Source: Aplidium turbinatum
Lineage: Eukaryota; Chordata; Ascidiacea; Aplousobranchia; Polyclinidae
NCBI GenBank assembly: GCA_918807975.1
Contig: OU964935.1
Location: 7,713,823-7,777,822 of the forward strand
Length of the DNA: 64,000 nt
Reading direction: 5' to 3'
Part shown: positions 22,101-34,100 of the stretch, piece after piece
How positions within the stretch are numbered: position 1 is the first letter of the stretch
How the letters are laid out: each line of letters opens with the position of its first letter
Made by a program: the position numbers and the translations under genes
Notes under the pieces: model-generated
Databases searched by the model: none
Seen by the model: only the letters and a program-made list of their open reading frames with translations
What the model was told of the DNA's origin: nothing

Positions 22101-25100
22101 CGAGCAATTGTTGCGAATATATAATTGCCACGCATTCTAGCGCGCATCTAGAAAATGTGAATACTGTCCCTGAGCTTCCATTCAAGCAGGAAAACTTTCG
22201 ATTTTTACGTTGTTTCAACCATTGGTGACATTGAATCAGCGTAACAAAGGTGAATTCTTCGCTAAGAACGGGAGTACCGGTACTTTTACACTAATCACGC
22301 GCAACTTAGTTCAAGTCTCACGTCACAATGTCTGGCTTTGATCTCCGAGTAATATTGATAAGGCAAGGTTGGTTACAAAATTATATTATACGAATAGGCT
22401 ATTACAGCAAGATGCAGCAAAATTTGCTTAGTTTTGGTATTTCAGTAAGAAAGAAAAGGCCCAGGGAAAATTCACTTTCGCACACATGACACGCAAAAAT
22501 AAACCTAACAAAAAAAGCCTAGTGAAACTTTGCACAACAGAAACTAGTAGCGTTAGTGTAGAAGTTTTCTGACTCGTGCCCAGAGTATTGTGATGCAAGA
22601 AGCCACACGACCTCATTCGGTGGAAGTTAATCAGTTATGCGGCGTATTAAGCAGTTACGCGACGCCTTGACTCTTCAAGCGTACGTCGTTGTTCTGATGA
22701 AAGCTTTTCAGAGTCAGTGACTTTTCTGAAATTTTAAAAGGCCTTCTAAACCGTAGCTATAGTTCTCAAATGGTGAAGAATTATCAAGATAAAGTGATTA
22801 TTGATTAAGCATGACGATCGACGCTAAAACTGGTGTGTCCGCCGTGAGACTTAATTTGTCCGCCGAGATAGCTGCTCAGACCGGACACGTTTGTCCGCCG
22901 TCAACAAAAACGAATTTCGAGGCCTGAGCATTATATATGTATGTGATATAATTTACTTACTGAATTCAACAAAAATTACTAAAGTGTGTGATATTAAAAT
23001 GTGTAACAAAAATGTGTGCTGTAATTATCTTAGGCAGTTGGATGCAAAAGATAACTTTTCAACTGTCATGTCTTCTGTACCATAACTTAACTACTAGAGT
23101 TACATCTATATTTGTTAATTCATTTCAGACATGTCTCCGCTTCCCCTTCCAATGGTGTAGGCCGCATGCCACCTCCTTCTATGCAACTAGATACTTCTAG
23201 AACGATTGCATCTCAACATGCTCCTCGACCTGCTGGAGGAGAGCATCCATCCCACAATTATTCTGCTGGTCCTCTTGGTATTGTTTTGTTTGCAAGTTGT
23301 GTTTGTGCTCTGCTTTAAAATTTGTAACTTGTTGAATAGCTACCCATTTATGTTTGGGTTAGTTTGTCATGGCTGAAAGCACTAATGTGATAGAGAGATG
23401 CAACTCCCATAATTTCTAAACACAATTTCATAGCCAATGCTTGTAAGAATGTTTACGTATGATCTATATTGATTGATATGATATTTATCATGGTACATAC
23501 AAATGGAGATTTACTTGAAATATTTTTATTGAATGCTTTTTATTGCTTTTCAATTTGCCGTCACTTTTACTAATGCAGTATAAGAAAACATTGTTATTGT
23601 ATGATTAATGATGTAGTTGGAGCTTTCAATACCGGTTCCCCTGTTTCACAACCACTTCCATTGCAACAATCTCAACTGCAACCTCCTGTACAGCAAATGC
23701 AAAATATGCAAGTTGGCAATAATACCGCATCTTATGGGGTAAGATAGCTGACTTATTATATCTTATTACATTAGCGGGGGAATGGTGCATCAGATAAAGC
23801 GTTGGGTTTCCAACAATGCACACTTGATTTGACATCTGGCTTAAGCTGGTTGTTGATGAACCCACTCACCTTTACCCTGGAAGTACTACATTGGTGAACA
23901 TAGTTGCTGAAGAAAAGGTGGCCGAGAGAAAGGGAGTGGCCACTCAACTTTCGTTTTTACCAAAGGGCTAGGGTGATGAAAATTTTTACATTCCCCCAAG
24001 CTTAGTAACTGAGCATGGAATTACCTTTATTTATTATTTTTGCAATAAATGAATTGTGTTAAAAAAATTCCGAAGCTTTTGTTATATTATACTTGTTTTA
24101 ATCAATCTTTTGCAATCATCTCAAATTGATTGTCAGCTTTCATTACCTCGTAGTCGTACACTGTCTTGACATAAGTCTGAAACTTGTTGATTTCTACTTT
24201 ATACTACTAATGAATCAGCTTACAAGGCCCAGGTTTTACAAGCACTCACTTGATAAAATGTTAAAATAAGGTTAGATTTTCATCCATCCAGCACCACCTT
24301 TGTGAAACTTGTGCAGTTGTGCTGTGCACACAGCTGATGACTGTGTGCTATAAAATCTATTTTTAAGAAGTTAATAACTTTTGATAGACTACCTGGCGCG
24401 TTAATTGGCACCAACTTGCCAGTGCAGCTAAATTACTAAGTCTGATCTAACTTTTACTTTCTCGCAGTCTCATGGTGTACCACAAGGACCTGTTCCACGT
24501 CCCATGCTTCCTCCTTCTGGACAGGCTCCTCCAGGAGTTCATTCTCCAGTCGGAGGATACCCCTCCCACACACAACCTGGTAATCTCACCATAGCAATGA
24601 TGCATTGTGTGATTGCATAGGTTTTTATGATGTATATACATTTTATTTTGTCTTGCCTTTCTATTAGTTACTACAAGGAGAAACTCATTTTGTATTGATA
24701 TATTTTATCTTTGATATAGGTTTTCCTGGCCAGCCCGGTGTACGTCCTTCCTATCCTAACCAGAATCCAGCTTCCTCAAAACAACGACTTGATCCGGATA
24801 CAATACCAAGTCCGATACAGGTTTAGCGAGGCTTCATTGTACTATTCATAGTGAAACAGTCGTCATTTTAGACTTTGAAGTTGAAGATCTACTTTTACTA
24901 CCCCCAATTGGCATGGTTTTCCAAGCCTTAAAGCAACCGGCGGCCATGGCCGCTAAGTACTGCTTAAATAACCGCCGGTGCTACCTCCTCAGTCGGCCAA
25001 GTTTGGCCGCCGGTTTCTTCTAGCCAATTATTTAATTTCGCATTAGAATGATCGTGGATTAAATGTCGAAAATATGTAGTATCAAAGAGTGACGCAGAAT

Positions 25101-28100
25101 TAGGTCAGCGCCTCATAATCACCATTATAGTATTGCGCGGGAACATTTGCTATTGTAGGCCTATATATTGTAAATGGAATACATCCAGCTGCGATCACCA
25201 GCGCTGTAAGTCTTGTTTGCAATTCCCGACGTTTATTTTAACAAAGTGTTAATCCGAAGTGATAATTTACATAGGCTGGCAATGTTGTTGTTTTTATATC
25301 GATTCAATGTTGTCTGACATTGAATCGTTGTTAAAAAGGAGAACTAGGTTAGTTGAAATCGGAGGGGAAAACACGTGTCTTCATAGTTGAGAAATGTTCC
25401 GGCTGTGGGTTAGTGACTTCACACCTTCAATGGTGACATCATAACTGTTTTTTTGTTTTTTTCGGTCATTTATCGGTCATTGACTGATTTTTTAGCAAAA
25501 TGTCCGAAAAAATGCAGTCAATTCGGTCAAAATGTCCGAAAAAATATATAGTCAATTCGGTGCAATAAAAGATGGCTGCGGCCGGGTGTTGCAAGGTTGA
25601 GTTTCGCTGATGAACGTTGAAGAAACGTTTGTCTGTTCTAACTTTTCTCAGATAAAACACGACAACGTTTCTCAGCGAAACTTAATGTTGTAGCTAGTCA
25701 GGAAGTGCAAATTTTGGTTTGTATCAGCTATACTTGAAAGGACTATTTTCATCAGAAAAAATGACCGAAATAAATAAAAAATAACCGAAATTTTTCAAGT
25801 CATTTCAGACAAATGACCGAAAAGACTCAGCAAAAAAAAACCTGCATCATAACGGAATAAATAGTCAGGTTTTATGAAAGGCGGTTTAATGCAGTTAAAA
25901 CAATCTTCTGAGCTGCGAGTAGTTGCAACAATGTAGTGTCGTTAGATGGTCCTACAATACCGGATTACAATCCCGATAAAGCAGTTATTGCGTGGTACAA
26001 CGATTCTATAGCAGGACGTCGCCCAGACTTCAACAACGCTAAGTGATCATTGTAACACTGTTGCAAGTTTAATTCTATTTACTTGTCCTATCATGTTATA
26101 TTTTGGCCTCCAAGCGCGCAGATTTGTCCGCCGAGAAGGAGCTCTCGGTAGGCCACGATGGCTGCCGGAAAAAAACACGAGTTTTAAGGCCTGGTTTTCT
26201 CAACTAAAAGGGTGTAAAATATGAAATGATGTGAAACATAAACCCGTGTAAAACTTGGTTATTCAAACGCTGCTTTTCGATTAATTCCATTGCAGTCTGC
26301 AAATCTACTGTGAAGCAAGCACTACCATATCCATATCCAGCGATGTATTTTATTGTTAGATTCATTATTATTGATGTGTTTGATGAGCTTAACGTCATTG
26401 ATTATGATCGGTTGGGTGAAATAATTTAAAACATGTAATTTTTTTTCAAAAATTATAAAAGCTACAATTCTGAAATTTGGCGTACATCGCATGTTTAACA
26501 ATTTTTCTAAAAAATTAAACAATTTAATGAGTACCAACTAAAAAACTCAGCGGCGAAAGTCATTTTAAGAATAATAATGTACCCGGTAGTTCAATTGAAT
26601 AAGTGATTGATGTTACAGCAAATTCGCTGAAAATCCTCATAAACTTTTTCATTTTTTAAACTTCATTTAACTCCACCTATGCGTTTGTTTTACTAAGCAT
26701 GATTTTTATAATTCTTAACATTGGCACAAAATATTGATTCTGTTCAATCTTTCAGGTTATTATGGATGACCGACTAACCCGCTCTAGGGAAGCGTTTCGA
26801 ACTGAGGGCAAAGAATTGATTCCACCTTTTGTTACTACAAACTTCACTGTTGAAGATATGGGTATGTCGTTTTATTTGTGAATCAATATGTAATGGGCCT
26901 GTTTGTCATTCTATAGTTTCGTCCTTGATCGCTGATGATCCCAGACAATGGTGAAACTCGAGTATGGCGTCTTTCATTTTCATTCGGTCGGGCCTTAGCG
27001 ACTTTACAAATCCCCACATCTCCACAATTTTTAGTCATTCGGTCGTGAATTGTTATCTCAAAAACATTATCTCATATTTGTAGCATCTGCTTTATCTTTG
27101 AGGTTCGCTCTTTATTTGATTGCTTCTCAGATGACAAGTATTTTTGACATGCTTTCAACGTCTACAGACGTTGGTTTAATGTAAAAAGGACTGAATTTGC
27201 TAGTTTAGTCCTTGCAATTTCAACACATGGCATAAGCGCAATTGCGCATGGTATGTAAACAGCTATTGCAGTGTTGCACTTGAGCGCATGGAAGTAGCAA
27301 GGACATGCAACATTTGTCACCCACGCAATGAAGCGTTAGTTTCTTGTGCATCCCGTATTATGTCATTGCAAAGTTGACACAAATAACAAGGAAGTGATTT
27401 TTTAAGAAAATTTAACGTCAGATAATTGCGTCTTTATTACGTGATGTAACATCGGTGAGACAAACAATAGTGAAATGTTGTAGAAATTACGTTTTTTTCA
27501 CCAGGTAGCGCAAGTCCTCGGTATATTCGGTGTGCGACCTACAATCTCCCTTCTACTGCTGACATGGCGAAAACATGCAAGGTATATTCGAACACACAAG
27601 CTGTCTTTACGTCATGAATAATTAACTTTTGATGGTATCATTTTCTTTGCCTCATTATCTTGTTTTTATGTTCCACATATTTTATGCAATTTGCCGTGAT
27701 TTCATGTTATTTTACGCTGATGGAATATGGACAATCTTGGAGAAAACGTTATGCCTGTTTTATTTACACCGTAATTAACTTGAATTACCCCGATGTCATT
27801 TTCAGTAAAAATTATAATTAGAGGAATATTTTACCTGTTTTGAGATAAAGATCAGGATTCTTTGAAACAAAATGGGAGGAAAGAGACAACTGTACACACG
27901 CTTTTTGTAATGCCTCTAATTGAAAAAGATGGTCAGTTGTTCCCAAATTGGGTGATCTGATGTGCCCCAAGGTTTTGTCAGGGTCGCTGCGTAAATGTCC
28001 AAAAACTGTCGCGTTCATATTTTATTTGCAGCATACACACGAACGTGCATCAAAGTATAATTTGGCTATCAGGTTGATTAAAAAAAAATCGATTTCTTAC

Positions 28101-31100
28101 TTTTATCAAACGCTTGCAAAGTTTGGTTTGACTGGGGTACCGTGAGAGTTGACAATTTTTTAGGGCCCTGTCAGCAATAAAAGTTCAGGAACCACTGTTA
28201 TAAATAATATTATTTGTGCTAATCTTAACCCATTTTGTTGCGCCGAATCGTTATCTCGGCAAACAGTCAAATTTTGGCGACGTTAAAGTGATCGAGGAAG
28301 ACCAATTTGTGTCTTTTTGGGTTGTTCTTGCCATGACCTTCCTTGTGACGAAACAATGAAGAGTTTCAATCACCCAGTGACGTGCATTTGCAGATACCAA
28401 TGAGCATCGTCATCAAGCCTCTTGCCAGACCACGTGACGGTGAAGCTCCACCCTTCATTGTTAATCCTGGCGAGGACGGACCAATCAGGTGTAAGCGTTG
28501 CAAAGCATACATGTGCCCGCAGTTTGGTTTTACTGACGGTGGAAGGAGGTTTCAATGCGTCTTCTGCAACGCCATTACAGAGGTACTTTTCAAATAGGTC
28601 AATCATTCATGCACAAAGGCATATTTATAAACCTGTATTTTCGTCGCCTTAGTGTGTCGTTTATTCGTCACATATCAATGTCTTGTATCTATAATGTAAT
28701 AGTACGATATAATATCTCTATATCTTATGGACAATTACTGATTAAAGGTATTTTTTGCAATCCAAACTATCCATTTGTTATGAGCAATGCGATGTATTCT
28801 TATGTTGTTTTTGTATTGAAAATTTCCAATTGTTTGTTTTTTGCCGGAAGCTCTGTGTGAACTCTTCTGGTGCGTTCAAAGTACAGCGTACGCTCAAACA
28901 CTGACTGCAATTCTAAGACAAATAGTTTAATTTTTAACTCGGTTTCAGACTCCTCACAACTACTTCGATCACATCGACCACATGAATCAGCGTGTGGATA
29001 AGCATCGGCGTGCTGAACTGTGCAGGGGTTCCTATGAATACGTCACCACCAAGGACTACTGCCGCGTGAGTGAACGAAATTTGATGCGATGATTTTCAGG
29101 ACAGGAAAGAAAACGTTTCTCTTTTTCCGAGAAACTAGACCTATTTACATTGTTTGTAAACAAAGTAATGCAATGGAATAAACATCAAATGTAAACGTAC
29201 AGCTGGTTTACTGACTGAGAGAGTACAGAACATCTCTTTGTGTCGTACCTTCACTGCTTCGGAGCTGTACTCAAGTTACCTCAGACAACACTACTAAAAA
29301 GAAGAACTTGGTATGCGGCCACCCTGCTGCCCTGTGACAACAGTGTTGCCAAACTCCATTTTTTTATTAAAAGTAATTTCGACACCCATGTGCTTCATAC
29401 AATGTGCAAAAATATTTCGTTAGGATATGAAGAGACCGCAAATATTCGAGTTTACAAACAAAGCATGGTGACTTGTCTCACAAAACTGATCGAGATTTTT
29501 TTAACAGCACCCTGTGTGGTCTTGCAGCACCACTGAAAGTTATCTCTAACGTCACGTGTTATCCCTAACCACGTGACCCAGATCTGTAATAGCCTAACTG
29601 TTTCGTTTTTAGTCGGAATTGTATCAAACTTTCGCATAAAATGCATAACTTTGTATTACAGGACGACAAATTTCCCAACTCCCCAGCTTTTATCTTCGCC
29701 ATAGACGTGTCTTATAACGCGATCAAATCCGGTTTGGTTGGATTATTATGTGGGCAGCTGCGCGGTCTTTTAGATACCTTGCCGAGAGAATTAAATCAAG
29801 AAAAATCATCAATTAAGATTGGATTTATAACTTACAGCAGTGTTCTTCATTTTTATAATTTAAACGTAAGTATTCGTGTCAGGAAAGTCGCTGTATGAAG
29901 ACACTGTTTATCTTTTCAAAACTTCAAATCGAGATAAAGTTTTGCAATTTGTCAAATAATTTTCCGCTTTGGTAAACACTGTAAACAACTGGAAAAGAGG
30001 GAGAGCGTTTGTGACAAACACGTATTATACGAAATGCCGTTTCGATTAACGCGTGTGTGATGAAATGTTGTGCTAATGAATAAAGTGTGATGGGACCATT
30101 TTCATAGCTTACCTAGAGTAGTAGGAATGCTCAGTCCACATACGTTTTTAACACTTGTACTGTATATTGGCTGACATTCCTTCCAACCAGTAAAACTCGC
30201 CATTTTATGCATCGTTCCAGCGTAGACGTTGAAACGATATAAAAACCACAACTTTTGTTGACTGGTATATAATCTATTCTGTCACAATTCCTCCCCAGAC
30301 AACAAAATCCGTTATTTGACGTTCATTCAACGTCTGCAGACGTTGAGTGAAAAAAATAACGGGTTTTGCTGTCTGGTTACACGACGGTTCATCGCAGAGC
30401 TCTCTTGCCCAACCCCAGATGATGGTCGTATCTGACGTCAGTGATGTCTTTGTACCGTTGCAAGATGGTTTTCTGGTCAATTTAGAAGAGTCCAGGTGAG
30501 TAAGTTTCAGTGGTAACTACGTATGTTTCACGTAATCGTAATTTTTTATGGTCAGATTAAACAAATTTTGATGAGATTTACATTTTGAAACGGATCCGTT
30601 AAATTATTTGTGCTTCATCTTATTTCTTCAGGGATACAACTTGCAATGAAATGAATACAAGCGCGAAGTATTTGGTTGTTTGAAATAAGTTCTGCTTTTT
30701 ATAGTGACACCTCATCCATCCTATTCTGTAATGGGTTGATACCTCAAAATTGTCCGTTTTTTTCCAGTATAATAATAATTATAATCTGCCGTGATTGATG
30801 TGTGTGTAAGTTGCCGAAATACATAAATGAATAGAAAATTGGGCTACTGCAAAGTCAATTTTTAAAAAGTCGTTTTAGCATTTTGTTTGTGGTTCAATCT
30901 AGACAGCCAATCAGTCGTTTTTTTTCTGTAGGTGTTGAATCAATGTAAAAAAACGGCTGATTTGCTATCTGGGAACCATGTTTGGACTTTTGCGCAACCA
31001 GCTGTTGACCTGTTTATTTTGGAATGCTCGATCTTTCCGCTGATCAAGCAAACCCGTTTCTTTTGCGTTAAACTGATATTTCGTGACGTTAAATCAATGC

Positions 31101-34100
31101 ATAAATGAACTTTGCTGCTGTTTGGCTCATGGAGTGTACTTTGAGCAGTTGTGCAAAGAGCATTAGCCTCAGTTCAAAATGTTGCAAGTGCCAAACCTTC
31201 ATTGTCTTGGCCTGACGTCACGAAGTACTGACGATATGCTTGGTTGCCATGGCAATTCCTTGTATGTTGTGACGTTTCAGGCACGTCATTGAGAGTCTGC
31301 TGGAACAAATACCTGAAATGTTTCAAGACACAGAAGAAACAGAGTTGGTTTTCGCGCCTGTCGTTCAAGCTGCGACTCAGGCCATCCAAGTAAGCTTGGA
31401 AGATGTTCGGTGGCTTGCCTACGTATAAGCTTACGTCGTTTAATGTTGCTTCAATGTAGAAATTTTGACAGGCGTGTGAGGTGCAACAATAAACATTTTT
31501 CATAACTGCTACTGAGACATCCGACAACAAAATCCGATATTGCTGTTCGGGTAGTGCTTTCATGTGTCGGTTTTTACATCTCTCACTCAGAAGATTGTCT
31601 TCTACCTTGTAACATGATCATCGTTACTCCCGTTTCAAATTTCATAAGGCTTCTAACAACATCCATTATGTATTAACTGCTGTTTTATGCAGTGCTTTTG
31701 TTTGTGAATTTCAAAATGAGAAGAAAAAAAAACTTATATAATTTGTTTTTTTTTAAAGGAAATTGCTTTTTGTCGCAAAATTAAGGCTAAAATATTTTGT
31801 TTGAAACGTGTATGTTTCAGCATATATAAATACTTTGTTTTTGTTTCTAGTCAGCACAGTGCGCAGCAAAGTTATTTATGTTCCATTCTAGTCTTCCAAT
31901 AGGAGAAGCCCCTGGCAAATTAAAGAACAGAGATGATCGGAAGTTAATTGGCACGGACAAGGAAAAGGTCAGTTTCAAAAATCCAATGTTGTAAAAGTGG
32001 CAAACTTAATCTCATAAAGACATTACATGCAAATTATTGTACAATTTTTGAAAATTTAAATTTCAACTTTTTCAAGTTTGAAATCTTAAAATCACTTGAC
32101 TTTTAAATTTTGGAAAACGTGACGCAGACGTTTTTATTTACCGCTGAATTCAACATTTCATGGAAACGTCGTTACGCAAACGTTATTTGACGCACACGTT
32201 TTTTATATGACGCAGACGTTGTTTGTTCCGTCATCAAACTTCTACGAGAAGTTAGCGAAGGATTGCGTTGCACAAGCTCTCTGTGTAGATCTCTTCTTGT
32301 TTCCTAACCAATACATAGATGTGGCCACCCTTGGCCAAGTGCCTCTCCTCACCGGTGGCCAGCTGTTTAAGTGAGTAGTTTATGATTTGGTGCACTTAGT
32401 GTGTAAACGTCTGTTTGGTGTGTCTAGTTAATGTGAAGTTTATATGTCAATTATTTTGATGAAATAATCTCTGTTTAATTGTGACTTAGAATTCAAGCTG
32501 CAAAGGTAAGAAGTAATCTTTTGGCACGTAATCAAACACTTCGGATATAACGTGCAAGCAAAACCGCTCTTTCTATGTCCAGGTACAATTTCTTTCGAGC
32601 CGAGGTAGATGGTGACAGATTCATCAAGGAACTCTCTCACGATCTCCAGCGGGACATCGCGTTTGACGCAGTCATGCGAATTAGGACCAGCACTGGTAAA
32701 ACTGCTAAAAAAATTCTCAAATATTTTTTTTCTCCAACTTCTATTGTTGTGAATATGATGTATAGCATAACCAATACCTTTAATTGCTATAAAGTTCCTT
32801 ACACTGTTGTGTGTCAGTAAGCTTGATGTGTAGCGTTGGATGAGTCCGACTGTCAGAACATAGTTTTTTCTGCTTTTTCCAGTGACCTTGCTTAGTGTGC
32901 TTCGTTAAGTAATCACAAAAGCAAAGTCAAACAAAGTGTTGAACTTTGACCTGGTAAAGGTGTGACGTCATTGAATCGACATTACACTTTGTACTTTCTC
33001 GCTTTTTGTCATGAGATGGGTACTGCTACTGCTAGAAGCGAACCATCTTGATTGGCAGGCAATCCCTTCCAGTTTTGAAAACATAGTGAATTACCACATT
33101 TTATGTTCTCGTACCCAAACATCAGAATCGTCATTTTTACAGGTCTGCAGGCGTTGAATAAATGTAAAAATGACCGATTTTGCCGCCTGGGTAACCGCTT
33201 CAGTTTTGCGTCAACATGTAACAAGCACAGATTTTCTTCTCTAGGCATTCGTCCTGTTGAATTCATGGGAGCCTTGTACATGAACAATACTACTGACGTT
33301 GAACTGGCCGCCATTGATTGTGACAAGGCAATCCACGTTGAACTCAAGCACGATGACAAAATAGCCGAAGAATATGGCGCATTCGTGCAGGTAAAAATTA
33401 CACAAACTGAAAATTTGCATGCCTGGATGTAAAAACACGTTGGAACGACGCAAGAAAGGTATTTATTATTGAGAAATTTGTTTGGTTGCTTATTTGCTAA
33501 AAATCCCACATTTTTTAGTAAAGAGTGCAGAGTCTAATCAGCAAAAATGTGCTCATGTTCAGTAAACGTTTCGAGAGCTATATTGCTTTCATCTTCGGTG
33601 TCACAGATGATCATAGTTTAGTCGAGAAACGTTTACCGAGCATGAGTAAAATTGTGAGTATAGTTTCGGCACTTTAAGCGCTGTATGTTGTACTCCTGTT
33701 GACTTTTTCCTGACCCCATGATTTCTTTTCAGGTTGCTCTTCTGTATACTTCGGTTAGTGGGCAACGGCGGCTTCGACTCCATAACCTCAACCTCAGCGT
33801 GTGCTCGCAATACGCCGACCTCTACAGAAACTGCGAGACGGATGTGCTGATGAACTACTTTGTCAAAAAAGCTGTCAAGTAAGCCACGATAGCACAAGAA
33901 CGTTAAAGTACAGTTGGTTGCAGTCAGAAGCAGCAGGTTAGATGTTACGTTTCACCAGATTCTGCGTTATCAGCAGTAATTTATGAAGAAGCTCTCCAGA
34001 AAGACTGCAGTTTGATATATTTTTTTCTTTTGTCGTTGATAAGAATTGTATGGTCGTTGGGATCCCTATATAATACCGGTTATGGTTGACTTTTGGTCAA

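Noticed and set aside
28422-28652. Alternative + and - strand frames over Sec24 exon 9
   Set aside because: They are shadows of the zinc-finger exon, whose own frame is conserved and correctly spliced.
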